Below are positions 24,941-33,941 of a stretch of DNA of 64,000 nucleotides, piece after piece. The stretch covers positions 59,608 through 123,607 of the forward strand of contig NZ_PQHW01000008.1 in NCBI RefSeq assembly GCF_003385215.1. The letters are read 5' to 3'. The translations under genes were made by a program, and so were the position numbers. Origin of the DNA: Amycolatopsis thermalba (GTDB lineage Bacteria > Actinomycetota > Actinomycetes > Mycobacteriales > Pseudonocardiaceae). The number at the start of each line of letters is the position of its first letter. Position 1 is the stretch's first letter. The notes under the pieces are model-generated. The model was not told the origin of the DNA. It saw nothing but the letters and a program-made list of their open reading frames with translations, and did not search any database.

Positions 24941-25527
24941 GACCCCGCCAATCCCGCCGCGACGAACGCCCGCAGCGTCTCCACCGGCACCTCGCCGGGC
25001 ATCCCGTCGGCGAAGAACTGCAGCACCAGCCCGAACGCGAGCAGCCAGCGCTGCGCCGCGCCCGCCTTCGACAGCTCCGGCCGCGCGTCCCGCAGCAGCT
25101 CGATCCACGGCCCCAGCCCGAACCACCGGGATGTCCACGCCGGTTCCCGCCGCCCCAGCACGAACCGCGCCAGCAGCCGCAACCGCAACTGCCCGACCGG
25201 ATCCGCGGCCAGCCCGGCCAGCGGGGTCACGACCAGGTCCACCAGCTCGGGCACGGTCGGCGCCCAGCCGTCGCGCCGCCGCTCGGTGACCTCGTCCAGC
25301 CGCTGCTGCCACACCGGCGCGAGCCGGGCCTCCAGCAGCGCCGCGATCAGCGCGTCCTTCGACCCGAAGTGGTAGTGCACCGCCGCCGGGTTCATGCCGG
25401 CCGCGCTGTTGATCGCCCGCACGGACACCGCGTCGTAGCCGGATTCCAGCAGCAGCCGCTCGGCGACGGTCAGCAGTCGCTCGCGGGCGTCGGTGCTCGG
25501 CACCCGTCCAGCACACCACACTTCCAT
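24937..25527 (-). CDS. TetR-family transcriptional regulator
   Basis: A 196-residue regulator. The helix-turn-helix reads GYDAVSVRAINSAAGMNPAAVHYHFGSKDALIAALLEARL, a clear TetR match. It heads the operon with the OYE homologue and SDR. A perfect palindrome, TCAATCACTGATTGA, begins 8 bp upstream of ATG 25527, so it probably represses its own operon. A GTG eight codons further in is an alternative start. It also diverges from a methyltransferase gene that shares the operator region. Confidence 0.9.
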   Translation of the reverse strand: MEVWCAGRVPSTDARERLLTVAERLLLESGYDAVSVRAINSAAGMNPAAVHYHFGSKDALIAALLEARLAPVWQQRLDEVTERRRDGWAPTVPELVDLVVTPLAGLAADPVGQLRLRLLARFVLGRREPAWTSRWFGLGPWIELLRDARPELSKAGAAQRWLLAFGLVLQFFADGMPGEVPVETLRAFVAAGLAGS

Positions 25528-25534
25528 CACCGAA

Positions 25535-25549
25535 TCAATCACTGATTGA
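25535..25549. promoter_or_regulatory. Likely TetR operator (15-bp palindrome)
   Basis: TCAATCA and TGATTGA form a perfect inverted repeat around one central C, in the 39-bp divergent gap between the TetR gene and the methyltransferase gene. It could repress both directions. Confidence 0.65.
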
Positions 25550-25566
25550 CCGGCACAATCGAGGGC

Positions 25567-26361
25567 ATGGCGGACGCGGTGCGCAGGTGGTCGGAGCAGC
25601 TGGCCGGCTGGGCGATCCCGGAGCACATCCTGTCCGCGGCCCCGGAATCGCCCTGGTTCGTGCCGCCCCGGGCGTTCGCGCGCCGCGCCGACCGCCTCAT
25701 CGCCGGACCCGCCACCCCGACCCACGACGCGGTTCTCGCGGCCCTTCCGGGTTCCGTGCTCGACGTGGGCGCGGGGGCGGGCGCGGCGAGCCTGCCCTGC
25801 GCGCGAGCCATCACGCGGGTCACGGCGGTGGACACCAACGCCCGCCTGCTCGCCGAGTTCGCCAACCGCGCGAAAGCGCTGTCCGTGCCCTGCACGACGA
25901 TCGAGGGGCGGTGGCCGGACGTCGAGGCCGAACCCGCCGACGTCGTGGTCTGCGCCCACGTCCTCTACAACGCCCCCGACCTGGCGCCGTTCGCCGGCGC
26001 GCTGACCGCCCACGCGCGCCGCCGGGTGGTCGTCGAACTCGCCGCCGTCCACCCGATGACCAGCCTGAACCCGTTGTGGCGGCGGTTCCACGGCATCGCG
26101 CGCCCCGACGGCCCGACGGCCGACGACGCCGTCGCCGCGCTGCGCGAACTCGGCGTCGAGCCGGAGATCGTGCGGTGGCACCAGCACGCGAAGCCGGAGT
26201 ACCAGCGCTTCGACGAGCTGGTCGACGTCACCCGCCGCCGGTTGTGCCTGCCCCCGGACCGCGCCGGTGAAGTGGCCGAAGCGCTGCGCGGCGCACCCGA
26301 CTTCGGTTCCGCGGGTCGCGATGTGGTCACGCTCAGCTGGCCGGTTGGCCGTTCCGGGTGA
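25567..26361 (+). CDS. Class I SAM-dependent methyltransferase
   Basis: A 264-residue protein with motif I VLDVGAGAGAASLP near residue 65, an acidic end of the next strand (TAVDTNARLLAEF) and motif IV-like ADVVVCAHVLYN. The acceptor is unknown. ATG 25567 is chosen because family similarity begins there and GAGG precedes it; an upstream in-frame TTG at 25546 would lie in the operator. It diverges from the TetR gene. Confidence 0.82.
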   Translation: MADAVRRWSEQLAGWAIPEHILSAAPESPWFVPPRAFARRADRLIAGPATPTHDAVLAALPGSVLDVGAGAGAASLPCARAITRVTAVDTNARLLAEFANRAKALSVPCTTIEGRWPDVEAEPADVVVCAHVLYNAPDLAPFAGALTAHARRRVVVELAAVHPMTSLNPLWRRFHGIARPDGPTADDAVAALRELGVEPEIVRWHQHAKPEYQRFDELVDVTRRRLCLPPDRAGEVAEALRGAPDFGSAGRDVVTLSWPVGRSG

Positions 26362-26403
26362 TTTCGACCTGCGGAGACCTTCGCACCCGAGCACAATCGG
26401 TGT

Positions 26404-26748
26404 ATGACTCACGCGCAGGGGGACGAACCGGTCACCGGCACCCCGCCCCAGCCGCCCGTGGCGGAGCCCGCGCCCGCGAAGCCGGTCAAGATCAAACGGA
26501 CCCGGGTCAGCGGCACCTGGGTCGCGATCATCGTCGCGCTGATCATCCTGGTGTTCCTGCTGATCTTCATCCTGCAGAACCTGGCCTCGACGACGGTGGC
26601 CTTCCTCGGCATGGAGGGCAGCATGCCGCTGGCCGTGGCCATGCTGTTCTCCGCGATCGCCGGCGCACTGCTGGTCGCACTGGTCGGCGGCGCGCGCATC
26701 GTCCAGCTGCGGAAGGCGACGCGGAAGGCGAACAAGGCTCTGCGCTGA
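26404..26748 (+). CDS. LapA-domain (DUF1049) membrane protein
   Basis: A 114-residue protein: a Pro-rich cytosolic N terminus, then TM1 (TWVAIIVALIILVFLLIFILQN, about 38-60). The LapA-typical ASTTVAFLGMEGSMPLAVAML segment follows, then TM2 and a basic C-terminal tail (QLRKATRKANKALR). LapA-like proteins are inner-membrane proteins linked to envelope assembly in proteobacteria; the actinobacterial role is not known. It precedes the DUF4393-like gene by 30 bp. Confidence 0.82.
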   Translation: MTHAQGDEPVTGTPPQPPVAEPAPAKPVKIKRTRVSGTWVAIIVALIILVFLLIFILQNLASTTVAFLGMEGSMPLAVAMLFSAIAGALLVALVGGARIVQLRKATRKANKALR

Positions 26749-26778
26749 TCCGGCCGTACCATCATCCCGGGAAACGGG

Positions 26779-27558
26779 GTGATGTGGTTGACCAGCGAGA
26801 ACCTGCCGAGTTCGCCGGAGGGTGGCGACGAGAACCTGCTGCGCCGCGCGGGACGGCTCGCCGGGTGGGCCGCGCGCACCGGGTTCACGATCGGACGCCG
26901 TCTGCCGTTGCCCGGCCTCGAACTGGCTGGTGAGGGGCTGCGGCAGGTCGAGCGGCAGGTCCTGACCGGCCTGCGCCGCCGTCTCGACGAGGTCGACGAC
27001 CCGTACGTGGTCGCGCTCAGCGCGGCCGGCTCCGAGCACACCCCCAACGGCGCCGGCGAACTGGTCCCGGCGCGGGAACCGCTGCGCGCCGCGATGAAGG
27101 AGCTGCTCGACCGGTCCGTGGGCTTCGGCCGGGAGCAGGCCCGCGAGTACCTCTACGCGACCGTGCTGCGCCAGCTCACCCCGGACGAGGCCCGCATCGT
27201 CGCCACGCTCGCCAGCGGCACCGCGTTCCCTGTGATCGACGTCACCGAGCGCGGATTCGGTGGCGGCCGGACGATCTTGCGCAACGCCTCGACGGTGGGC
27301 AAGACGGCCGGTGTCACGCTGCCCGACGAGGTGCCCGGCTACCTGACCCGGCTGGCCGGGTTCGGCCTGGTCGAGCTGGACGCCGAATCCGCCGAGCTGG
27401 AATCGCAGTACGAGATCCTGACCACCGAGGACCTGGTCCGCACGGCCGTGAAATCGGCCCGGCGGGCACGGCTGGTGCGGCGCACGGTTCGCCTGTCGCG
27501 GTTCGGCGTCCGCTTCTGGGCGGCGTGCGATCCCGGCGAGTGGACTCGCATCCTGTGA
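26779..27558 (+). CDS. DUF4393 (Abi-alpha-like) protein
   Basis: A 259-residue soluble protein. The central part LTPDEARIVATLASGTAFPVIDV and the later VPGYLTRLAGFGLVEL resemble DUF4393 proteins. Those include the Abi-alpha component described beside abortive-infection genes. The N terminus is amphipathic (RLAGWAARTGFTIGRRLPLPGLELAGEG). Start GTG 26779 or ATG 26782. There is no second Abi gene beside it, so a defence role is only a possibility. Confidence 0.6.
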   Translation: MMWLTSENLPSSPEGGDENLLRRAGRLAGWAARTGFTIGRRLPLPGLELAGEGLRQVERQVLTGLRRRLDEVDDPYVVALSAAGSEHTPNGAGELVPAREPLRAAMKELLDRSVGFGREQAREYLYATVLRQLTPDEARIVATLASGTAFPVIDVTERGFGGGRTILRNASTVGKTAGVTLPDEVPGYLTRLAGFGLVELDAESAELESQYEILTTEDLVRTAVKSARRARLVRRTVRLSRFGVRFWAACDPGEWTRIL

Positions 27559-27611
27559 GCGCTGCCACTACCGTGTAACGGACGGCGCGCATCGAGCGCT
27601 CTACGTGATAA

Positions 27612-27632
27612 GGCCCCGCCCAGGCTGGGGCC
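27612..27632 (+). terminator. Short G+C-rich hairpin after the DUF4393-like gene
   Basis: GGCCCC and GGGGCC flank nine bases, about 55 bp past the stop at 27558. There is no T run, so it would be a weak terminator at most. Confidence 0.3.
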
Positions 27633-27730
27633 ATACCACACCTGGGCTCCGCAGCGCCAGCTTCCTGTTGTCATTCTCACGTGTGTTTCGCCGTTGTTGC
27701 AGGTAGTTCGCCTGCCCGGTCCGCGATGCG

Positions 27731-27767
27731 CTGAACGACCCAAACAACTCTGTTAGGTTGTTTTGAC
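27731..27767 (+). promoter_or_regulatory. ectA promoter with overlapping inverted repeat
   Basis: CTGAAC (27731-27736) and TAGGTT (27754-27759) make a -35/-10 pair with 17-bp spacing. Transcription would start at about 27766-27768, on or next to the ectA ATG, and no Shine-Dalgarno sequence is present, so the message is probably leaderless. A perfect inverted repeat AAACAAC/GTTGTTT (27742-27748/27757-27763) spans the spacer and -10, a good place for a repressor that responds to osmotic state. Confidence 0.55.
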
Positions 27768-28268
27768 ATGTCCGGAAAGCACTTGATCGAAAATCCGACC
27801 AAGGCCGACGGGGCTGCGCTTTGGCGAATCGCACGCGATTCGCAGAAGCTCGATCTCAACTCGCCTTATGCATATCTGTTGTGGTGCCGCGATTTCGCCG
27901 ACACCTCGGTGGTGGCGCGGGTGGACGGTGACGCGGTCGGATTCGTGATCGCTTATCGCCGTCCCTCGGCGCCGGACACCGCGCTCGTCTGGCAGGTCGC
28001 CGTCGATGCGTCGCAACGTGGGCAGGGGCTGGCCGGAGCCCTGCTCGACAACCTGTTCACGCGGCTGGTGGCCGACGGGGTGCGACACCTGGAGACCACC
28101 ATCACGCCCGACAACAAAGCGTCCATCCGCCTGTTCACCTCATTCGCCGAGCGGTGGGGCGCGGAGCTGGAGTGCACCGAGCTGTTCGGCTCGGCGGACT
28201 TTCCGGACGACGGCACGCGGCACGAGCCGGAAGACCTTTACCGAATCGGCCCGCTGAGCCCCAGATAA
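27768..28268 (+). CDS. ectA: L-2,4-diaminobutyrate acetyltransferase EctA
   Basis: A 166-residue GNAT acetyltransferase that makes N-gamma-acetyl-2,4-diaminobutyrate, the second step of ectoine synthesis. EctA signatures are [20 protein letters not shown] near the N terminus, the acetyl-CoA loop [18 protein letters not shown], and [21 protein letters not shown]. It opens the ectABCD operon. ATG 27768 fits the family start and lies within a few bases of the predicted transcription start. Confidence 0.96.
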   Translation: MSGKHLIENPTKADGAALWRIARDSQKLDLNSPYAYLLWCRDFADTSVVARVDGDAVGFVIAYRRPSAPDTALVWQVAVDASQRGQGLAGALLDNLFTRLVADGVRHLETTITPDNKASIRLFTSFAERWGAELECTELFGSADFPDDGTRHEPEDLYRIGPLSPR

Positions 28269-28336
28269 CGCCGGAATTGGGCGAGGACGCCCGTGCGATC
28301 AGCTGTCGACAAGCACCAGTGAGGGGAAAACCCAAA

Positions 28337-29590
28337 GTGAGCATCTTCGAAAAGCTCGAATCCGAAGTGCGCAGCTACAGCCGGGGATGGCCGGTCGTGT
28401 TCGACCGCGCGCAGGGCAGCCGCCTCTACGGCGAGGACGGGCGCCCGTACCTCGACTTCTTCGCCGGCGCCGGGGCGCTGAACTACGGCCACAACAACCC
28501 CGTGCTCAAGAAGGCGCTGATCGACTACATCGAGCGCGACGGCGTCACGCACGCGCTCGACATGTTCACCGTCGCCAAGCGCGACCTGCTCGAGACGCTC
28601 GACGAGAAGATCCTCAAGCCGCGCGAGCTGGACTACAAGGTCATCTTCCCCGGCCCGGGCGGCGCCAACGCCGTCGAAGCCGCGCTGAAGCTGGCCCGCA
28701 AGGTGACCGGCCGCGAGTCGGTCATCAACTTCACCAACGCCTTCCACGGCATGACGATCGGCGCGCTGTCGGTCACCGGCAACTCGATGAAGCGCCACGG
28801 CGCCGGCATCCCGCTGGTGCACGCCACGCCGATGCCCTACGACCAGTACTTCGACGGCGCCTACCCGGACTTCCTGTACTTCGAGCGGCTGCTCCAGGAC
28901 TCCGGCAGCGGGCTCAACGAGCCGGCCGCGGTGATCGTGGAGACCGTGCAGGGCGAGGGCGGCATCAACGCCGCCGGCCTGGAGTGGCTGCGCGGCCTGT
29001 CCGACCTGTGCAAGCGGCACGACATCCTGCTGATCGTCGACGACGTGCAGATGGGCTGCGGCCGCACCGGCCCGTTCTTCAGCTTCGAGGACGCCGGCAT
29101 CAAGCCGGACATCGTCTGCCTGTCCAAGTCGCTGTCCGGCTACGGGATCCCGATGGCGCTCACCCTGATCCGCCCGGACCTCGACGTCTGGGAGCCGGGC
29201 GAGCACAACGGCACGTTCCGCGGCATCAGCCCGGCGTTCGTCACCGCCGCCGAGGCGATGCGCACCTACTGGAGCGACGACGAGCTGGAGAAGTCGGTCC
29301 GGGCCAAGGGCGAGCGCATCGGCGCGGCGCTGCAGGGCCTGGTCGACGCCTACCCCGACGCGCAGCTGACCGCCAAGGGCCGCGGCCTGGCCCGCGGTCT
29401 GGAGTTCCAGAACGGGGAACTCGCCGGCAAGGTCTGCGCCGCCGCGTTCGAACGCGGCCTGCTCATGGAGACCTCCGGGCCGGACGGCGAGGTGGTGAAG
29501 CTGCTGCCGCCGCTGACGCTCACGGACGCCGAGGTCGGCGAGGGGCTGGAGATCATCGACGCCTCCGTCAAGGCCGTGCTCGGTAAGTAG
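28337..29590 (+). CDS. ectB: Diaminobutyrate-2-oxoglutarate transaminase EctB
   Basis: A 417-residue class III PLP aminotransferase that converts aspartate-semialdehyde to 2,4-diaminobutyrate. The N terminus [19 protein letters not shown] is EctB-specific. [18 protein letters not shown] binds PLP phosphate, [15 protein letters not shown] carries the Asp, and [10 protein letters not shown] has the PLP lysine K264. It starts at GTG 28337, 68 bp after ectA, with GAGGGG upstream. It is the second gene of the ectABCD operon. Confidence 0.97.
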   Translation: MSIFEKLESEVRSYSRGWPVVFDRAQGSRLYGEDGRPYLDFFAGAGALNYGHNNPVLKKALIDYIERDGVTHALDMFTVAKRDLLETLDEKILKPRELDYKVIFPGPGGANAVEAALKLARKVTGRESVINFTNAFHGMTIGALSVTGNSMKRHGAGIPLVHATPMPYDQYFDGAYPDFLYFERLLQDSGSGLNEPAAVIVETVQGEGGINAAGLEWLRGLSDLCKRHDILLIVDDVQMGCGRTGPFFSFEDAGIKPDIVCLSKSLSGYGIPMALTLIRPDLDVWEPGEHNGTFRGISPAFVTAAEAMRTYWSDDELEKSVRAKGERIGAALQGLVDAYPDAQLTAKGRGLARGLEFQNGELAGKVCAAAFERGLLMETSGPDGEVVKLLPPLTLTDAEVGEGLEIIDASVKAVLGK

Positions 29591-29612
29591 AAGAACGAGA
29601 AGGGGAAGAGTT

Positions 29613-30026
29613 TTGATCGTCCGGACCCTCGACGAGATCACCGACACCGACGCCGACATCAAGACGCCGAACTGGCGCTCGAAGCGGATCATCCTGGCCA
29701 AGGAGAAGGTCGGCTTCTCGGTGCACGAGACCACGCTGTACGCGGGGACCGTCAACGACTTCTGGTACGCCAACCACATCGAGGCGGTCTTCGTCTACGA
29801 GGGCGAAGGCGAGATCACCAACAAGGCGACCGGCGAGACGTTCCAGCTCAAGCCGGGTTCCCTGTACCTCCTCAACGACCACGACAAGCACCAGGTCCGG
29901 CCGAAGACCGACATGAAGACCGTGTGCGTCTTCAACCCGCCGGTCACCGGCCGGGAGGTGCACGACGAGAACGGCGTGTACCCGCTGGTCGTCGAGGAGG
30001 ACGAGGCGGACGAGAAGTCCGCCTGA
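29613..30026 (+). CDS. ectC: L-ectoine synthase EctC
   Basis: A 137-residue cupin that cyclises N-gamma-acetyldiaminobutyrate to ectoine. [16 protein letters not shown] is the conserved EctC N terminus. [17 protein letters not shown] contributes cupin metal ligands, and [14 protein letters not shown] the second half. The start is TTG 29613, forced by family alignment and supported by AAGGGGAAGAG. The usual acidic C-terminal tail (EEDEADEK) is present. Gap to ectB is 22 bp. Confidence 0.96.
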   Translation: MIVRTLDEITDTDADIKTPNWRSKRIILAKEKVGFSVHETTLYAGTVNDFWYANHIEAVFVYEGEGEITNKATGETFQLKPGSLYLLNDHDKHQVRPKTDMKTVCVFNPPVTGREVHDENGVYPLVVEEDEADEKSA

Positions 30027-30083
30027 GCCACCACGGAGCGAGGCCCCTACCGAAAGGCAACGCATAAAAGGAGGCGAACCGAT

Positions 30084-30986
30084 TTGACGATCATGGAAAC
30101 CGGTGTCGAGGACAGTTACCCGACCAGGGTTCCCGTCCCGGCCGAGCCCTTCGATCGTGTCGACCCGACTGTCTGGGGCAGCGAGGCCGACGGTCCGATC
30201 GATGCGGCGACACTCGCTTCGCACGACGCGAAGGGGTACCACATCGTCGAGGGCCTGCTGTCGCCCGCCGAAGTGCAGGGCTACTGGCAGGAGCTCGTCC
30301 GGCTCTCCAGCGACGAGCAGCTGAAGGCCGACGAGCGGGTCATCACCGAGAAGAAGACCGGCAGCGTCCGGTCCATCTTCGAGGTGCACAAGATCAGCGA
30401 GCTGATCGCCGAACTCGTGCGCGACCCCCGCGTCCTCGACCGGGCCCGGCAGATCCTCGGCTCCGAGGTGTACATCCACCAGAGCCGGGTGAACTACATG
30501 CCGGGCTTCAAGGGCACCGGGTTCTACTGGCACTCCGACTTCGAGACCTGGCACGCCGAGGACGGCATGCCGCGGCCTCGGGCGGTGAGCTGCTCGATCG
30601 CGCTGACCGACAACTACCCCTTCAACGGCGGCCTGATGGTCATGCCGGGTTCGCAGCGGACGTTCGTCCCGTGCGTCGGCGAAACCCCGGAGGACTACTA
30701 CAAGTCGTCGCTGAAGGAGCAGGAGATCGGCGTTCCCAGCGAGAACGACATCACCAAGCTCGCCGCGGAGTACGGGATCGACCAGTTCACCGGGCCGGCC
30801 GGCTCGGCGCTGTGGTTCGACTCCAACATCATGCACGGGTCCGGCAACAACATCACGCCGTACCCGCGCTCGAACATCTTCCTGGTGTTCAACAGCGTCG
30901 AGAACGCGCTCGTCGAGCCGTACGCGGCGACGAAGCCCCGGCCGACCTTCATCGGCAGCCGGGACTTCACGCCTGTGACGCGATAG
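30084..30986 (+). CDS. ectD: Ectoine hydroxylase EctD
   Basis: A 300-residue non-heme Fe(II)/2-oxoglutarate dioxygenase that makes 5-hydroxyectoine. The iron triad is H150/D152 (FYWHSDFETWH) and H251 (NIMHGSGNN). The conserved signature stretch of EctD proteins is the segment around that HxD motif. An optimal GGAGG precedes TTG 30084 by about 10 bases, favouring TTG over ATG 30093. It is the last gene of the operon, so the strain should make both ectoine and hydroxyectoine. Confidence 0.96.
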   Translation: MTIMETGVEDSYPTRVPVPAEPFDRVDPTVWGSEADGPIDAATLASHDAKGYHIVEGLLSPAEVQGYWQELVRLSSDEQLKADERVITEKKTGSVRSIFEVHKISELIAELVRDPRVLDRARQILGSEVYIHQSRVNYMPGFKGTGFYWHSDFETWHAEDGMPRPRAVSCSIALTDNYPFNGGLMVMPGSQRTFVPCVGETPEDYYKSSLKEQEIGVPSENDITKLAAEYGIDQFTGPAGSALWFDSNIMHGSGNNITPYPRSNIFLVFNSVENALVEPYAATKPRPTFIGSRDFTPVTR

Positions 30987-31030
30987 ACACCGGAAGAAGT
31001 GCGGGTCGGGTGTAGCCGGTCCATCGCGCC

Positions 31031-31148
31031 CTGTTACAGTGCCGCCACTGCGAACGGCGGCAGCATGGGTCTTCCTTGCTCGGGGTGAATCCCGTGTGAC
31101 GCCGGTAGCGATGGGCGAGGCGAACCCGGCCCCGTCACTTGTTTCACC
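31031..31148 (+). ncRNA. Structured leader resembling a c-di-AMP (ydaO/yuaA) riboswitch
   Basis: The 118 nt between ectD and the strong hairpin contain, in order, GGGGTGAATCC (31082-31092), GGTAG (31104-31108), GGGCGAGG and CGAACCCG (31121-31128). These match my memory of the ydaO core (GGGGUGAAUCC, AGGUAGGG, CCGAAUCCG). A 6-bp hairpin GCCGCC/GGCGGC (31041/31056) precedes them. An outer pairing, CTCGG..TGAA with TTCACCGAG (31079-31089/31143-31151), touches the base of the terminator stem. The usual CAGCUAAC 3' block is not clear, which is the main weakness. c-di-AMP governs osmotic balance, which fits the ectoine context. Confidence 0.4.
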
Positions 31149-31199
31149 GAGTGCGGCCCCGCACCATCAGATCGGGACTGATGGTGCGGGGCCGTACTC
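31149..31199 (+). terminator. Very strong hairpin, rho-independent-like
   Basis: A 22-pair stem with one G-U pair (31149-31170 with 31178-31199) and a 7-nt loop ATCGGGA, followed by GTTTCC. The inner 17 pairs are perfect (CGGCCCCGCACC... arms). It can end the ectABCD transcript or act as the expression platform of the preceding element, ahead of the regulator gene at 31233. Confidence 0.8.
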
Positions 31200-31232
31200 G
31201 TTTCCTCCGGCGCGGTGCTCGGGGAGGGGCCT

Positions 31233-33941
31233 GTGCTCAAGGGTTTGCGCATCCAGCTGCTCGGTCCCGTCCAGCTCTTCGCCGGCGACCGGCCGGTGCC
31301 GATCGGCGGGACCGGGGCGCGCGGGCTGCTCGCGATCCTGGCGCTGAGCCCGAACCGCGTCGTCGCGCTCGACGACCTGATCGACGCGCTGTGGCACCAC
31401 GACCCGCCGCCGACGGCGCGGACGATCGTGCACGGCAACGTCTCCCAGCTGCGCCGGGCACTGCGGTCGGTCGACGCACCGGCGGCCCGGATCGACACCG
31501 CCGCGCCCGGCTACCGGCTGACCGTCGACCCGCTGCTGGTCGACGTGCACCGCGCCCGCGCGCTGTTCGAGCGCGCCGAGGCGGCGCCGCTCGGCGAACG
31601 TGCCGCGTTGCTGGCCGAGGCGTGGGCCCTGTGGCAGGGGCCGGAGCTGGGCGGGGTGCCGGTGCGCGCGCCCGAGCTGGCGGAGCTGCGGATCGCGGTG
31701 CACGGCGCCCGGGTCGACGCCGACCTGGCGCTGGGCCGGCACGAGGAGCTGATCACCGAGCTGACCACGATCGTCCGGGACGATCCGCGGCGCGAGCGGA
31801 CCGTGGGCCAGCTGATGCGCGCGCTGTACTACTCGGGTCGCCGGGCCGACGCGCTCGAGGTCTACCGAGAGGCGGCGCGGGTGACGTCGGAGAAGCTCGG
31901 CCTCGACCCCGGGCCGGACCTGCGCGCGCTGCACTCGCACGTGTTGCACGACGACCTGGCGCCGGTGGTGTCGGCGATCGACGTGACCCGGGTGGTGCCG
32001 CGCCAGCTGCCGCCCGCGGTGCCGATGCTGGCCGGGCGGGCCGCGGACCTGGCGTGGCTGGACGGTGCCGGCGCGGTCGGGGTGATCACCGGGCCGCCCG
32101 GGATCGGCAAGAGCGCGCTCGCGGTGTCGTGGGCGCACCGGGCGGCTTCGCGGTTTCCGGACGGGGTCCTGTTCGCCGCGCTGCGCGGGTTCGACGCGCC
32201 GGTGCCGGTGGCGGAGGTGCTGGCGCGGTTCCTGCTCGGGCTCGGGGTGCCGGCGGCCGAGGTGCCGGAGCCGGAGGGGGAGCGGCTGGCGCTGTACCGG
32301 TCGCTGGCCTGCGGGCGGCGGATGCTGGTGGTACTCGACGACGCGCGGTCGGCCGAACAGGTGCGGCCGTTGCTGCCGCCGGGGCCGGGCTCGGTGGCGG
32401 TGGTGACCTCGCGGGCGCGGCTGGACGGGCTGACCGTGTCGCACGGGGCGCGGGTGCGGGCGCTGGAGCCGTTGGCGCGGCGGGACTCGGTGCGGCTGAT
32501 CGCGGATGTCGCCGGTGGGGCGTTCGCGGAGTACCACTCGCGGGTGGCGGGGTTGTGCGGGGACCTGCCGCTCGCGTTGCGGATCGCGGGGGCGCGGCTG
32601 GCGGCCGGCCCGGCGTGGACGGTGCCGGAGTTCGTGGCCGAGCTGGCGAGCGAGCGGACGCGGCTGGTGGCGCTGGACGTGGACGACGCCGGGGTGCGGG
32701 CGACGCTGGACGTGTCGGTGCGGGGGTTGCCGGACGAGGTCGCGGCGATGTTCCGGGCGCTGGGGGCGTTTCCCGGGCCGACGGCCGGACCGTTCGTGGC
32801 GGCGGCGTTGTGCGGGGTGCAGGTCGCGTAGGCGCGGCGGCGGTTGCGGGTGCTGGCGGCGCACCACCTGCTGACCGAGAGCGGGCCGGAGGTGTTCACG
32901 CGGCACGACCTGGTGCGGTTGTACGCGCATGAACTGGCGGATTCGTCGGGGCTGTCGCGGGCGGTGCGGTACTACCAGGCGGCGGCCGACGCGGCGCGGC
33001 GGCGGTTGTTGCGGGTCGTGGACCCGCTGGACTTTTCTGCTGTTGCGGTGCCGGTGCCTTCGCTGGAGGGCTTCGACGACGCGCTGGCGTGGTTCGTGGC
33101 TGAGTGGCCGAACCTCTTGGCCGTGCTGGAGGCCGCGGCGGCGGCCGGGCTGGACGAGGACGTCTGGCGGCTGGCGCGGGTGGCGCACACGTACCGGGTG
33201 GTGCGCCCGCTGTGGGGCGAGTGGCAGCGGCTGGTGGCGCTGGGGATGGCGGCGGCTCGGGCGTGCGGCGGTGCCGAGGCGCGGTTCTGGATGCTGATCT
33301 CGCGTTGTGCGATGTCGCTGACGTTCGACCTGGGTGCGGCGTCGCTGGCGGACGCGGCCGAGGCGTTGTCGATCGCGGCGGACGAGCGGAGCCACACCTG
33401 CGCGATGATCCACCTGGGGTGCGCGCTGAACAGCGTGGGCCGGCACGACGAGGCGGTGGAGTGCCTGACGAAGGCGGTGGCGGCCGCGGGTTCGGACGAG
33501 CTGCGGGGGCAGGCGCTGGCGAACTGCGCGGAGGCGGAGAAGGCGCGGGGCAGGTATGCCGAGGCGATCGCGCACCAGCTGTCGTCGCTGGAGATCGACC
33601 GCCGTCTCGGGGACGACAGTTATGTGGTGGTGTCGCTGAACAACCTGGCGGAGTCGTATTTCGGGCTCGGTGATGCCGGGATGGCGGCGTCGTACGCGGC
33701 CGAGGCGGTGGACCTGGCGGCCCGGCGGGGATTCCTGTTGCAGGAGGCCGTCGGACGGCTGACGCTCGGCCGGGTGTGCCGCCGCCGAGGCGATCTCGAG
33801 GAGGCGCGGTTGCAGGTCGGGCTGGCGGCGGAGCTGTACCAGCGGGTGGGCCCCGGGCTGCCTGCCGAGGTGGCCCGGGAGCTGGAGGAGCTGGGCCTGC
33901 CCGCCGAGGCACCCAGCACGGATGCCGCTGGTGAGGCCTGA
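31233..33941 (+). pseudogene. AfsR/SARP-type regulator (BTAD-NB-ARC-TPR) broken by an in-frame TAG
   Basis: A 902-codon frame interrupted only by TAG at 32829-32831 (codon 533). Before it: a winged-helix DNA-binding domain (QLLGPVQLFAG, LDDLIDALW), a BTAD domain (MRALYYSGRRADALEVYREAARV) and an NB-ARC ATPase with P-loop GPPGIGKS (287-294) and LVVLDDA. After it, in the same frame: RRRLRVLAAHHLLTES, the HDLVRLYAHELA end of the ATPase, and TPR repeats. Homologues typically have VAEARRRL here, so GAG to TAG is the simplest cause. GTG 31233 has GGGGAGGGG upstream. It may be a pseudogene, a read error, or split proteins restarting after the stop. Confidence 0.85.

Noticed and set aside
31031..31148. 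Cobalamin riboswitch after ectD
   Set aside because: GGTGAATCC fits loosely, but the B12 box (GCCACTG near the 3' end) is missing or in the wrong order, and no B12-related gene is near.
31167..33575. A minus-strand frame of about 800 codons opposite the AfsR-type gene
   Set aside because: Arg/His/Pro/Gln-rich with no domain. It is open only because of codon bias on the other strand, although it spans the TAG.
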